DNA of 64,000 nucleotides from Vibrio aquaticus (GCF_003970385.1 NZ_RXZH01000001.1:1183300-1247299); one strand, 5' to 3'. Numbered from the stretch's first letter, positions 9,277 through 18,608 are shown. Program-made: numbers and translations. The notes: generated by a model not told the origin, from the letters alone.

Positions 9277-9323
9277 GTAAGTAGAAAAGTGCTTTTACAC
9301 TACTATAGTGTTTTCCTACTTAC
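9277..9323 (+). promoter_or_regulatory. Nested inverted repeats upstream of the Lrp-family gene
   Basis: GTAAGTAG (9277-9284) and CTACTTAC (9316-9323) form a perfect outer inverted repeat. Inside it, ACACTA (9297-9302) and TAGTGT (9306-9311) form a second one. The block ends 19 bp before the start codon at 9343. Lrp/AsnC regulators commonly repress their own genes through such sites, so this is a candidate autoregulatory operator overlapping the promoter. Confidence 0.5.
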
Positions 9324-9342
9324 ATAATGATAAGAGTCGTCA

Positions 9343-9819
9343 ATGGAATTAGATCGAATCGACCGCGAAATACTCCGAGCCTTAAACCTGAAAGGTCGGC
9401 TTCCTATTGTCGAGTTGGCAAAACAAGTCAACTTAACCACTTCTCCGTGTTCTGACCGTGTTAAACGCCTTGAAAAAGAGGGTTATATCAAGGGATATCA
9501 TGCCGAGCTGAACCCTGAGAAACTCGGCTTAGATGTTCAAGTTTTTATTCATATCCGCTTAGACCAAACCAGCTTCTCTATTTTCGAAAAGTTTGCTGAG
9601 GCTGTCTCAGATATGCCAGAGATCGAAGAGTGCTATTCGTTGTCAGGCGACTTCGACACCATGATCAAGGTCAGAGTGAAAGACATGAAAGCGTATCAAA
9701 GTTTTATGTCATCTAAGCTAGGTACGCTTCCTGGAGTGATTCAAACGCGCAGTGAAGTGGTGATTGAAGAACATAAGACCAGCTTTGGTGTCAACGCAGA
9801 CCTGATTGGAAAGCTATAA
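9343..9819 (+). CDS. Lrp/AsnC-family transcriptional regulator
   Basis: This 158-residue regulator has the full Lrp layout. An N-terminal winged HTH starts at residue 3 (LDRIDREILRALNLKGRLPIVELAKQVNL), followed by the RVKRLEKEGYI recognition part and a C-terminal RAM ligand-binding domain with EIEECYSLSGDFDTMIKVRV. It probably senses an amino acid. No catabolic gene is adjacent except the put operon 0.5 kb upstream and the small zinc protein, so the ligand cannot be read from context. A nested palindrome sits in its leader. A terminator shared with the convergent DUF445 gene follows. Confidence 0.92.
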   Translation: MELDRIDREILRALNLKGRLPIVELAKQVNLTTSPCSDRVKRLEKEGYIKGYHAELNPEKLGLDVQVFIHIRLDQTSFSIFEKFAEAVSDMPEIEECYSLSGDFDTMIKVRVKDMKAYQSFMSSKLGTLPGVIQTRSEVVIEEHKTSFGVNADLIGKL

Positions 9820-9835
9820 TTGGCAACAGATAGAG

Positions 9836-9866
9836 AAAAGGGAAGCAGAGTGCTTCCCTTTTTTTT
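9836..9866. terminator. Terminator between lrp-like gene and DUF445 gene
   Basis: GGGAAGCA (9840-9847) and TGCTTCCC (9851-9858) pair around a 3-nt loop, flanked by an A run on the left and a T run on the right. It can serve both converging genes. Confidence 0.9.
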
Positions 9867-9878
9867 GTGTATTGTGGG

Positions 9879-10583
9879 TTAGGCTACGAATGAAGAAACG
9901 ACACCGATAAGGCCACCAAAAACACCGCCCCATACGACCAACCAACCTAAATGTTCTTTGATCATTTTCTGAACCATCTCTTTGACGAGTCGAGGTGTGA
10001 GTTCACTCAATCGTTGGTCGATAATGTTTTCAACATTCGTTTTAATTTCATCGATCATCGCTGGTGATTCTAGCTGTTCTTTCAACGCATTTTTAATGGT
10101 GTCACTCTGGCTCATCTCAATGATTGCACCTTGCATCTTCTCGACAAAAGGTTCCTTCATTGGTTGAAGGGCTTCGGTTCCCCCGAACATTGCCAGCATG
10201 CCACCAAACTGAGAGTTTGCGATGACTTCCACCAGTGAGTCGAAAGTAGGGTTGAAATCGATTCGTTCAATGATAGGTTCAAGGTTAAGTGACTTACCAC
10301 CGCTCATCTCTTTGTTGAGGAATTTGTCGATGTTCTCTTGAGTAAAGAACTGCTCCATCATTAAGTTCTTTATCGCAGCCTTAAACTCTTCAAAACGAGC
10401 TGGAATCACTCCAGAGCCGTACAACCCAGGTACTTTCTCAAACAGCATGTGGATGGCTAACCAATTTGTAATCGCGCCAGAGAAAGCGAATAGGCCAGCA
10501 TAGAAGGCAATTTGGTTGTCAGCTTGATAGCCGCCAGCAAGTAAGGCCAACGCGACTACGTTGGTAATTAAGCTTTTGTTCAT
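9879..10583 (-). CDS. DUF445 family membrane protein
   Basis: This 234-residue protein has hydrophobic segments at both ends (residues ~7-45 and ~212-233) and a soluble helical middle. The segment NWLAIHMLFEKVPGLYGSGVIPARFEEFK is the signature of DUF445 proteins. The function of the family is unknown; members are envelope-associated. It is transcribed alone towards the Lrp gene. Confidence 0.85.
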   Translation of the reverse strand: MNKSLITNVVALALLAGGYQADNQIAFYAGLFAFSGAITNWLAIHMLFEKVPGLYGSGVIPARFEEFKAAIKNLMMEQFFTQENIDKFLNKEMSGGKSLNLEPIIERIDFNPTFDSLVEVIANSQFGGMLAMFGGTEALQPMKEPFVEKMQGAIIEMSQSDTIKNALKEQLESPAMIDEIKTNVENIIDQRLSELTPRLVKEMVQKMIKEHLGWLVVWGGVFGGLIGVVSSFVA

Positions 10584-10646
10584 GGATCAGTCTAGGGAGT
10601 GGTTTAAGAAAGCGGAAGTATAACCCAAGAGAACTAGAATGGAACC

Positions 10647-10976
10647 TTAGTCATCATAGGAAACATCTGCGAGTTTCCACATTTCTAGCGTATGAGTCAC
10701 ATCAAAACATTTCCCCATCAGTATTTGATATTTAGGATCGTAAGGTTCCCCAATATAGGTGGTGCGGATTAACTCTGTTGTTTTGACATCCACTTGAGTC
10801 ACGGTTCGGCCTTTAAAGTTTTGTAGAATGATGAACTGTTCACTTTCGTAAACCAATTGCTCTTTGTAAAACCAAAATGTGTCAGCGGTTTGTAACAGTG
10901 TACATTTTAATGGGATCGAGTTAGAAGGCTGATTTGGGTTTGTCAGCAGCAGCGCGTAGAGAAGTAAAGTACTCAT
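10647..10976 (-). CDS. Hypothetical exported protein
   Basis: The open frame extends to 10994, but the ATG at 10976 is preferred because AAGGA lies 8 nt upstream, giving 109 residues. A short hydrophobic N-terminus (MSTLLLYALLL) suggests export or a membrane anchor. The rest is a small, probably all-beta domain containing two cysteines (LKCTLL and GKCFDV) that could form a disulfide. I do not recognise the family. Confidence 0.6.
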   Translation of the reverse strand: MSTLLLYALLLTNPNQPSNSIPLKCTLLQTADTFWFYKEQLVYESEQFIILQNFKGRTVTQVDVKTTELIRTTYIGEPYDPKYQILMGKCFDVTHTLEMWKLADVSYDD

Positions 10977-11151
10977 AGCGGAATCCTTGTCCACCTTTAA
11001 ATTTAATCTAAGTATAGGTAAGAGAAACTCGTTTGGTTGACCTAATGAGAGATTCGCTGAGGACGACTGTATGTCTTAAGAACCGAGGGCAATTTAGTGT
11101 CGGCACTGCTCTTGCTTAAACTTTTTATATTACAGGGAGTAAGGAACCGAG

Positions 11152-11608
11152 ATGAAGATAAAATTAGGTCAACTGAACCACCAAAAAGTCCTGGCATTGC
11201 TACAGGAGCATTTAGACGATATGAATGCGACATCACCACCAGAGAGTGTTCATGCTCTGGATGTGTCTTCTCTTGAGCATGAAAGTATCCGTTTCTGGAG
11301 TGGTTGGGATGAAACAGCTGCTCGGCTGTGTGGCGTTAAAGTGTTTGAGTACCGATATTGGTGAATTGAAATCGATGAGAACTACTCACGAATCGAGGAA
11401 TAGCGGGGTTGCTTCGGCATTGCTCGCTCACGCATTGGATCAAGCGCAACTGATGGGATTGAGCAGAGTGAGCTTAGAAACCGGCTCGATGGACTACTTC
11501 TTACCCGCGAGAACCTTGTACGAAAAATTCGGCTTTTCTTACTGTGAACCTTTTGACCAATATGAAGATGACCCTAATAGTTGTTTTATGACGCTGGAAC
11601 TGACTTAA
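11152..11608 (+). pseudogene. GNAT acetyltransferase, frameshifted
   Basis: Two overlapping frames together make one GNAT N-acetyltransferase. Frame 1 starts at 11152 with MKIKLGQLNHQKVLALLQEHL and is good up to FWSGWDE; it then runs into unrelated residues and a stop at 11362. Frame 2 carries on with LLGCVALKCLSTDIGELKSMRTTHESRNSGVASALL, which contains the acetyl-CoA binding R-x-x-G-V-A core, and ends properly at 11608. The switch must occur at about 11311-11325. Spacing between WD and LLGC in relatives suggests a loss of two bases or a gain of one. The rest of the sequence is well preserved, so the damage is recent or is a sequencing error. Confidence 0.8.
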
Positions 11609-12492
11609 ACCAACGCCTTACGAAGCAATAACTGTTTAGGCGAGAAGCCTGTCACCATCATGGTGCCACCAAGCACCAAAGTAGTGCCGATGATGGTATT
11701 CCAGCCAATAGGTTCATCGAGAATCAACCAACCCCATAAGATGCCAAACACGGGGATTAAGAAGGTGACAGACAATGCGGATGCCGCGCCTTCGTCTGCA
11801 ACCAACTTGAAGTAGAGTAGGTAAGCGGCACCGGTACAGATGACCCCAAGGGCAATAACAGAAACAATTTCGTGCTGACTTGGCTCGCCTCGCATTGGAA
11901 CAAAAGGCAGTAGAGGGAGAATGATAATGACAGCTGCCCACATATTTCCGTGCGCATTGTCGAATGAGGCCACTTTAGGCGCGGTTTTCGTGTAGTTGGT
12001 AGCAATACCATAGCTGCATGCTGCCATGATTCCCGCAAAGATTGGTAGTGCTGCACTCATACCAATTTGAATAGCATCAACGCCAACTAAGGTGATAACG
12101 CCTGAAACGCCGATAAGCATTCCTAAACTTGCTGTTTTCGTGAGCTTAGCATTATGCCAAAACAGTCCTATTAGGGCTCCCCAGATAGCTGCTGTAGAGT
12201 TTAAAACTGATAAAGTAGAAGCGTTCAGTGTTTGAGCAGCGTAGGCAAAAAGTAAGAACGGCACTGCTGTATTAAACAGACCGATAATCATGAAATGTCG
12301 AAAGTTTGCTCTAAAGGCTAAATGCTTTTTTAGGACGAATGAGACCAACATCAGGCTGACTGCTGCAAATCCCACTCTAAACTCGATCAGATAAGCCGGT
12401 CCAAACGTATTTGCAGCGATCCTCATAAATAGAAACGATCCGCCCCAAATAGCGGCCAGGCAAATCAATCGCAAAAAACTGGCTGTACTCAT
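11605..12492 (-). CDS. DMT-superfamily EamA exporter
   Basis: This 295-residue protein has ten predicted membrane helices in two EamA halves, each starting with a pattern like IWGGSFLFMRI. Family members export amino acids or other small metabolites, and the substrate cannot be told here. Its stop codon shares bases with the stop of the converging GNAT gene (11605-11608). It is transcribed alone. Confidence 0.88.
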   Translation of the reverse strand: MSTASFLRLICLAAIWGGSFLFMRIAANTFGPAYLIEFRVGFAAVSLMLVSFVLKKHLAFRANFRHFMIIGLFNTAVPFLLFAYAAQTLNASTLSVLNSTAAIWGALIGLFWHNAKLTKTASLGMLIGVSGVITLVGVDAIQIGMSAALPIFAGIMAACSYGIATNYTKTAPKVASFDNAHGNMWAAVIIILPLLPFVPMRGEPSQHEIVSVIALGVICTGAAYLLYFKLVADEGAASALSVTFLIPVFGILWGWLILDEPIGWNTIIGTTLVLGGTMMVTGFSPKQLLLRKALV

Positions 12493-12693
12493 AATGCTTC
12501 CTCAAGTTTGTAACGGTAATGTGAATGAAACTAAAGCAATGTGCAATAGAAGATCAGTCTTTCAGGGGTAAAGTGAAGTGTGTTGCATTTATGAGGAATT
12601 TTCATTGAATGAGAAATCACCTGATACGCGGGCTCGTCAACGGATTTCAGCGGCACTAATCTAAAAGAAATAACTCACAATGTTCCAATCCGT

Positions 12694-13050
12694 ATGAACT
12701 TAATCGTTAATATCCAAAAAGGTGTTAGAAAACATGGTTTCGAGCTTGCCACGCGCCAGGCTTGGAAATGTGGTATGAAAGCAAATCTGGTCAAGCGCGT
12801 TGTCGGTGTTGCACGAGGCCAGATTGTATGTGTCATCGAGGGAGTCCGCCCGGAGCTTTCAACTGAAATTAACAACACGCTGCATACGGAAGAAAAGCAG
12901 GGGAGATATGTGTTCGTTGGCGGAATCGTGTGGGAACCCAATGATCTGTTAGCGCCGGGTTTTCCGGATTTTATGTTTATGCATCTTCGAAATCTGTCAT
13001 GCAAGCATAAGTACATGACAGATGAAGAACTCTTCCTGAATTTGGCCTAG
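12694..13050 (+). CDS. Hypothetical protein upstream of glpM
   Basis: This 118-residue frame ends three bases before the GlpM start, suggesting translational coupling. It has no signal peptide or membrane helix and contains the segment GRYVFVGGIVWEPNDLLAPGFPDFMF, which looks like folded protein. No clear ribosome-binding site precedes the ATG, and the frame stays open for about 70 bp upstream. A 113-codon frame on the opposite strand overlaps it and looks like a shadow. I do not recognise the family. Confidence 0.5.
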   Translation: MNLIVNIQKGVRKHGFELATRQAWKCGMKANLVKRVVGVARGQIVCVIEGVRPELSTEINNTLHTEEKQGRYVFVGGIVWEPNDLLAPGFPDFMFMHLRNLSCKHKYMTDEELFLNLA

Positions 13051-13053
13051 TCT

Positions 13054-13401
13054 ATGCTCGCGCTGTTTCTCAAGTGTTTGATTGGTGCCGCTGCGGTACT
13101 TCTGATTGCGCTTCTTTCTAAAAGTAAGAACTTCTATATTTCCGGGCTTGTTCCGTTATTCCCGACTTTCGCTCTAATTGCTCATTATGTTGTTGGCTCA
13201 GAACGAAGTATGGACGACTTAAGGGCGACGGCATTATTCGGTCTTTATTCACTACTGCCTTACGCGTGTTACCTATTGGCTGTCTATTATTTGAGTTTTC
13301 GTTTTACGCTGATTAATACACTGTCACTTGCGACAGCCGTGTGGGTGTCATCAGCCTGTTTGTTGCTTTTGGTTTGGACTAAACAGATGCAAATGGCATA
13401 A
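13054..13401 (+). CDS. GlpM family membrane protein
   Basis: This 115-residue protein has four predicted membrane helices, with the GlpM pattern LIALLSKSKNFYISGLVPLFPTFALIAHY near the N-terminus. GlpM was first described in Pseudomonas as a small membrane protein linked to alginate and glycerol metabolism; its biochemical role is not settled. The start lies 3 bp after the stop of the preceding frame. Confidence 0.85.
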   Translation: MLALFLKCLIGAAAVLLIALLSKSKNFYISGLVPLFPTFALIAHYVVGSERSMDDLRATALFGLYSLLPYACYLLAVYYLSFRFTLINTLSLATAVWVSSACLLLLVWTKQMQMA

Positions 13402-13427
13402 AAAAGCCCAAGCGGATGGCTTGGGCT
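13401..13427 (-). terminator. Terminator of the ECF transporter operon
   Basis: AGCCCAAGC (13405-13413) and GCTTGGGCT (13419-13427) pair. Read on the minus strand the stem is followed by a run of six U, so it terminates the ECF operon; read on the plus strand the U tract is missing. Confidence 0.85.
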
Positions 13428-13432
13428 AATGA

Positions 13433-14272
13433 TTAGAATGGGTACCAGAATAAGTCTGTCTCAACCCAGCGTTTGGCGATGGCCAGTATGACTACCAGCA
13501 GAATCAATACCAGTAACCCTTTATCTTTTGGACTAAGAGCCTTCGCACTGTACCAAGTTCGGCTTGAATGACGACCGAAACCACGTAGTGTCATCGCATT
13601 GGATATTTCATCGGCTCTGTCTAAGCTGGAGAAAATCAATGGCCCTAAGATTTTCGCAACATTTTGTAAGCGTTGGAATAGCGGTGTGTTTTTAGATATA
13701 TCTAACCCACGCGCTTGCTGTGCGTGCATTATGTTGACAAAGTCGTTCTTAACTTCAGGCAAATAGCGCAATGTCAGGCTCACCGCATAGGCAATCTTGT
13801 ACGGTACTCCAATTCTATTTAAGCTCGCCGCAAACTCGGTTGGGTGTGTCGTAAACACAAACACGAGTGCGATCGGGAACATACTGAAGTATTTTAGCGT
13901 CACCGTAATCAGATAGAAGAGGGTCTCTTGAGTTAAAGAGTAATTGCCCGGCAGCGTCAGTAGCGTTGTTGTTGTACCCAAATAAACCGTTCCTTGCTGG
14001 GGAGCAAGTAGGAACATAAACAGTGCATTAAGTAACAACACACTGCCTGTACCAATCAGAAGAGGTTTGTAGACCTTGAGTGGTACCTTCGTCATTTTAA
14101 GCAACGTTAGACCAAGTACGATCAGTGTAACAATCAAACGTAAATCAAAGGTTGTTAATACGACCGTCACCCACGCCATAAACAGAGCAAACTTAGTGAT
14201 GCCATTTAAGTCATGCAACGCAGAGCGAGTGTTCACATAGCTGATACCAAACTTCATTTTAGACGCGTTCAT
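13433..14272 (-). CDS. ECF transporter T component
   Basis: This 279-residue membrane protein of the CbiQ/EcfT family has about five to six hydrophobic segments. The coupling helix region contains MHAQQARGLDI and ISNAMTLRGFGRH, the two conserved Ala-Arg-Gly type motifs that contact the ATPases. It transmits ATP hydrolysis to the substrate-binding S subunit. Its start overlaps the stop of the ATPase gene by four bases (ATGA), so the two are translationally coupled. Confidence 0.92.
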   Translation of the reverse strand: MNASKMKFGISYVNTRSALHDLNGITKFALFMAWVTVVLTTFDLRLIVTLIVLGLTLLKMTKVPLKVYKPLLIGTGSVLLLNALFMFLLAPQQGTVYLGTTTTLLTLPGNYSLTQETLFYLITVTLKYFSMFPIALVFVFTTHPTEFAASLNRIGVPYKIAYAVSLTLRYLPEVKNDFVNIMHAQQARGLDISKNTPLFQRLQNVAKILGPLIFSSLDRADEISNAMTLRGFGRHSSRTWYSAKALSPKDKGLLVLILLVVILAIAKRWVETDLFWYPF

Positions 14273-15954
14273 GCAGCATGGCCCTCTAGTTGAATGAAGT
14301 ATTGCATGAAGGCGTTGATATCGCTCTTACCGAGTTGTTCTGCTAGGTCAAACAAGCTGGTGGTTGTCAGGTTTGCTTGCTCTAGTAGTTTCGGCTGACT
14401 AAAGACTTCGGTCATAGGTGCATCTGCGATCAATTTACTGTCTGATATTACGATGGAGCGGTCGGTGTACTCGAGAACCAAATGCATATCATGAGAGATG
14501 ATGATCACCGTAATACCCAGCGCCTTGTTGAGCTTTTTAATGAAACTCAGCATTGAGGTATAGTTGCGGTAATCTTGGCCGGCTGTCGGCTCATCAAGTA
14601 TCAGCAGCTTCGGTTCCAGTGCGAGAATGGACGCAATCGTCACGCGCTTTTTCTGACCATAGCTCAATGCTTCAATCGGCCAGTTGCGATACTTGCTTAA
14701 TCCACAGAGCTCTAGTACTTCGTTGACCTTGGCGGTAATAGTAGACTCATCTAACCCTTTATTGCGAAGGCCGAAGGCAATCTCATCAACAATCATATGG
14801 TGAGAGATCATGTGATTGGGGTTCTGCATAACCACACCAATCTTTTGGCTGCGCTCAAAGATCGAAAGCGTAGACAGGTCATCGCCGTCTAGGGTGATGT
14901 TACCGCAGTCAGGGTCAATTACGCCCATGATCAGTTTGGTGATGGTCGATTTACCGGAGCCGTTTTTACCTAAGATAGAAACGAATTCACCTTGATCAAT
15001 GGTAAACGAAACATCTTCTAGTGCGTTCTTTTCGCCATCGTAAGAGTAAGTGAGCTGGTTTAGAGTCAGAAGCGCTTCGTTCTTATTGTTCGATAGGCGC
15101 TGTTCTGCCGACCAATCAGAGAAATAAGGCTGATATTGCTCTAATGGAAGCGTTGTTAGAGCGGTCCTATCGGTGTTCTCTAATGAGCAACCCGCTGCTT
15201 TCAGGGCCGATAAATAAAGTGGTTCACGGATTCCGTGCTGTTCCAATAGAGGCGATGCTAACAAGTCGTTCGGCGTCATGTCGGCAACAATTTCACCTTT
15301 TTCCATCAAAATAATGCGGTCCACCGGGCGATGGAGTACATCTTCCAAGCGGTGTTCGATGATAATGATGGTTTTGCCTGTCTCTTGATGTAGCTGATCG
15401 ATGATCTCGATTGTCTTACGGCCTGTCTTTGGATCAAGCGCAGCTAAAGGCTCATCAAACAGTAATGTATCAACGTCATCGACGAGAATACCTGCTAACG
15501 AGACGCGCTGTTTTTGTCCGCCAGAAAGATCATGAGGAGAGCGTTCAAGCATATCGCTTAGCTCAACCATCTTCGCCGTCGATTGTACGATCGGATACAT
15601 CTCTATGTTGGATGTAAGCTGATTTTCGAGCGCAAAAGCGATGTCTTCACCAACGCTTAAGCCGACAAATTGGCTGTCTGTATCTTGTAGCACAGTGCCG
15701 ATTTTCTCGGTGTATTGGTGTAGATCGAGTGAATCAGAGGCGTGACCGTTAAGCATCAACTGCCCAGACGTCTCGCCTTTGATTGCGTGAGGGATTAGGC
15801 CATTTAGGCATTGTCCAAGGGTAGACTTCCCGCTACCACTTGGACCGATAATGACGATTTTCTCTCCTTTCTCTATCCTTAGATTGATATGTTTTAGTGT
15901 CGGTTTATCAAGCGACTCATATCTAAAAGAGAAGTCAGAAAATTCAATTGTCAT
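14269..15954 (-). CDS. ECF transporter ATPase, two fused ABC domains
   Basis: This 561-residue protein has two complete ABC ATPase domains. The first has Walker A GPSGSGKST near residue 37 and signature LSGGQKQR. The second, from ~300, has Walker A GKNGSGKST and signature LSYGQKKR. Both have intact Walker B motifs (LLFDEP, LILDEP). In many ECF transporters these are two proteins, EcfA1 and EcfA2; here they are fused. The gene lies between the S component (6-bp gap) and the T component (4-bp overlap), so the operon forms a dedicated importer. Confidence 0.93.
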   Translation of the reverse strand: MTIEFSDFSFRYESLDKPTLKHINLRIEKGEKIVIIGPSGSGKSTLGQCLNGLIPHAIKGETSGQLMLNGHASDSLDLHQYTEKIGTVLQDTDSQFVGLSVGEDIAFALENQLTSNIEMYPIVQSTAKMVELSDMLERSPHDLSGGQKQRVSLAGILVDDVDTLLFDEPLAALDPKTGRKTIEIIDQLHQETGKTIIIIEHRLEDVLHRPVDRIILMEKGEIVADMTPNDLLASPLLEQHGIREPLYLSALKAAGCSLENTDRTALTTLPLEQYQPYFSDWSAEQRLSNNKNEALLTLNQLTYSYDGEKNALEDVSFTIDQGEFVSILGKNGSGKSTITKLIMGVIDPDCGNITLDGDDLSTLSIFERSQKIGVVMQNPNHMISHHMIVDEIAFGLRNKGLDESTITAKVNEVLELCGLSKYRNWPIEALSYGQKKRVTIASILALEPKLLILDEPTAGQDYRNYTSMLSFIKKLNKALGITVIIISHDMHLVLEYTDRSIVISDSKLIADAPMTEVFSQPKLLEQANLTTTSLFDLAEQLGKSDINAFMQYFIQLEGHAA

Positions 15955-15960
15955 TGATGA

Positions 15961-16509
15961 TTAAGACTCAGATAAGTTACGGCTTTGCTGATTGCGTTTT
16001 GCAACCGATTTAAGAATAAAGTAACCAACAACCGCGATAAGAAGAGTGTTACCCGCAGCAATGATAGAAAGCTGAGTGAATACTTTGGTAAACGGTTCTG
16101 CGTAAAGAATGGTGTCAAGCAGAGCAGAGCAGCCATAACCGACCACATTACCAACTAAGGCTAGCACAACGAAAAGAGAAAAGTCTTTGAAGTCAAAGAT
16201 GCCCTTAGACAAACGGTTCTGAGTCATCGAAGGGAAAAATCCGAGAATTAGGCCAACAATACCAGAGCCCAATACCCATGTTAACCAAACGCCCCAACCT
16301 GCAAATAGGTCAGTCACCCAGTGACCGATGAAACCGACTAAGAATCCGACAAGAGGACCAAATAAAACCGAGAAGAGTGCAAGAACAGCCATCGCTGGTT
16401 TCAGTGTGGTATTTGCGAAAACAGGAATACCAAACATAGGTAGACCACCAATACCATAAAGTGCAGCACCAATCGCAATGACAACCACGGTTTTTGCCGA
16501 AAGATTCAT
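15961..16509 (-). CDS. ECF transporter S component, riboflavin-type (UPF0397 family)
   Basis: This 182-residue protein has five to six membrane helices and belongs to the UPF0397/ECF riboflavin-type S family, shown by [28 protein letters not shown]. It binds the vitamin substrate for the importer encoded by the next two genes. Riboflavin is the usual annotation, but specificity in this branch is not proven. The start at 16509 follows an AAGGG ribosome-binding site. I looked for a riboswitch in the ~147 bp upstream and see no FMN or TPP element. Confidence 0.85.
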   Translation of the reverse strand: MNLSAKTVVVIAIGAALYGIGGLPMFGIPVFANTTLKPAMAVLALFSVLFGPLVGFLVGFIGHWVTDLFAGWGVWLTWVLGSGIVGLILGFFPSMTQNRLSKGIFDFKDFSLFVVLALVGNVVGYGCSALLDTILYAEPFTKVFTQLSIIAAGNTLLIAVVGYFILKSVAKRNQQSRNLSES

Positions 16510-16656
16510 AGATAACCCTTTGTCGAAATCTTTTTAAGATGAGCCCCAAATGCTTATTTTGACTAAATTTTATGCAGTAGTGGCAACGAGCGACAGATTA
16601 TACCTGCTACAATCGAATTTGGAAAGATAACTATCTAGACGGCTAAAACACCAGCG

Positions 16657-18468
16657 TTAGGTAGCGAAGACACAGCGATTTCTACCTGAACGTTTTGCTC
16701 TGTATAAAGCGGTATCTGCCAAATTGACTTGATCAGATAGCGCGCCTGATTGATGTTCAGCGATGCCAAAACTAGCGGTCACTTTCAGCGTCCGTTCGTT
16801 TTTCGTTTTAAAAGAGTGCGTCGCGATTTTTGAGCGAATATTTTCCGCAATCTTGGCTAGTTGTTCTTTGTTTACTTCAGGCAGCAAAATCAAAAACTCT
16901 TCACCTCCTATACGACCCACGACGTCCTGTTTGCGAGTTGCATTACTGACGATATCTGAAACTTGCTTGAGGACTTCATCGCCCAAGTCATGTCCGTGTG
17001 TATCGTTTAACACTTTAAAGTGATCAATATCGAAGATGATTGAGGATAATTTGTGTTGAGTAAATTTACTCTCACCCCACTCAAAAATGTGGCGTCGGTT
17101 TGAAAGGCCAGTCAGGAAATCAATGTTTGATAACTGGTAAAACAACTGCTTTTTCTTTCGTTGTTGATACAGAAGTCCAAGGCTTAGCAATAATACAAAA
17201 ATGATAGTAGCGATTAACCAAAAGCGAATCTGGACTTGCTCTGTTAAGTCTCGATTCTCTATGGCAAGGCGTTGATTCTCAATCTCTGATTGTAGATCTT
17301 TTACCTTTTGCTGCGTTTGAGATTTGTATCTGCCGATCGCATGCTCAGAGTACTTGTTGAGCCACTCGTATGCTAGCTCATACTCACCGATTGAAGCATA
17401 CAGCTCAGCGATGTCCTTTTGTTTGTCGAGAGCGTACGCGGGAAATGATTTGTTCGGAGCCGCGTAGTATAAGGTAGCGCCAAGTAGATGTTGCCTTTGT
17501 TGTTGCGTGTCACCGATGGCTTGGTAGTAATCTGCGAGTACTAAATGATAAGAGAGTTCGCTGTAGCCTGAATACTCTAAATTTAGGCTCAACAACTCCT
17601 GAACTCGAGTCGATGCATCGCTTAACGAACCGGAGAAACTGTAAAGAGAAATGAGCCCGAGTAGGTTATTACGTTGAAGGTACTTCGCTTGAATCTTTTG
17701 CGCGAGTTTTAGGCCTTGTTGATAATTTTGACTGGCTGTTTGGATCTTATCCTGACTAAAGTCCACCTTTGACCATTTGAAGTATGCATTGGCCACATTG
17801 TAGTGGGCGACAGCAATTTCTTGGCTACTTTGATCTTTTAATGCCTGAGCGAGCACTTTCTCTTGGAATTGGATCGCGTTGTTATAATCACCATTGAGGT
17901 AATACAAAATACCCAGTTGGCTATATAAATCAGACACCATTTCAGCATCTAAACTATCGCTGAGCAGAAAGTAGGCTTCGTTGGCAAGCTTGAGCGCTTC
18001 GTATTGGTTTCCTTGTAAACTCTTTACCGCACTGTACTGTAAATAGACGTAACCTCGCTTATCGTTATCTCCGAGGTAAACGCCATAGTTTTCTGCGGTA
18101 CGGTACCAATGCATGGCTTGTGTGTAATCTTGAGTTGCTTCATACGCCCAAGCTGCGCGAATCGAATAATCGAAAAGTGATTCGATTAGGGTTTCATCAT
18201 TGATCTTTGGAAGGGGGTAGGTTTCAATCCACTTTTTACTGTCAGCGTAATTGCCCAGCAAATTGTTACTAGAGACATATAAGTGAGTGTATTCAAGCTG
18301 CTCAGCAGTACTCAAAGAAGAGTAGTGAACTGAACGAATCATTTTTAAGGCCGTTGCGGGTTCAGATCGCAATATATCTCTGCTTTTTTCCAGAGTCGTA
18401 TGAGCGAAAAGATATGAAGTGAAAACCGTTGAGCATATCAATACTAGGCAGGAAAGCTTGTTATTCAT
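16657..18468 (-). CDS. Diguanylate cyclase with periplasmic TPR sensor
   Basis: In this 603-residue protein, residues 1-22 are a signal peptide and ~25-400 are TPR-like helical repeats, placed in the periplasm. A single membrane helix near 425 (FWLIATIIFVLLLSLGLLY) leads to a cytoplasmic GGDEF domain. The active-site motif is GGEEF, and an inhibitory RxxD site (RKQD) stands five residues before it, so the enzyme should make c-di-GMP with product inhibition. The ND...GHDLGD metal and base motif is also present. The TPR part probably senses a periplasmic partner protein. It is a single gene with ~140 bp to the YibH gene. Confidence 0.93.
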   Translation of the reverse strand: MNNKLSCLVLICSTVFTSYLFAHTTLEKSRDILRSEPATALKMIRSVHYSSLSTAEQLEYTHLYVSSNNLLGNYADSKKWIETYPLPKINDETLIESLFDYSIRAAWAYEATQDYTQAMHWYRTAENYGVYLGDNDKRGYVYLQYSAVKSLQGNQYEALKLANEAYFLLSDSLDAEMVSDLYSQLGILYYLNGDYNNAIQFQEKVLAQALKDQSSQEIAVAHYNVANAYFKWSKVDFSQDKIQTASQNYQQGLKLAQKIQAKYLQRNNLLGLISLYSFSGSLSDASTRVQELLSLNLEYSGYSELSYHLVLADYYQAIGDTQQQRQHLLGATLYYAAPNKSFPAYALDKQKDIAELYASIGEYELAYEWLNKYSEHAIGRYKSQTQQKVKDLQSEIENQRLAIENRDLTEQVQIRFWLIATIIFVLLLSLGLLYQQRKKKQLFYQLSNIDFLTGLSNRRHIFEWGESKFTQHKLSSIIFDIDHFKVLNDTHGHDLGDEVLKQVSDIVSNATRKQDVVGRIGGEEFLILLPEVNKEQLAKIAENIRSKIATHSFKTKNERTLKVTASFGIAEHQSGALSDQVNLADTALYRAKRSGRNRCVFAT

Positions 18469-18608
18469 TCATTAAAGTCGCAAAAGGCGCTGATTCTACA
18501 CAAAGTTGCGAAGTATTTATGCAGTGTGAAGTATCTAGGTGTGAAATAGATCTCATTAGGAGATTAGGCAAAGGTTTTCGATCTCCTTTGCCTAACCGTT
18601 AAGTGTGA

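Noticed and set aside
12675..13016. Minus-strand frame opposite the pre-glpM gene
   Set aside because: The composition looks like a shadow translation and it lacks any start signal; the plus-strand frame is more protein-like.
16510..16656. Riboswitch before the ECF operon
   Set aside because: I looked for FMN and TPP type conserved boxes and found none; the region is also short.
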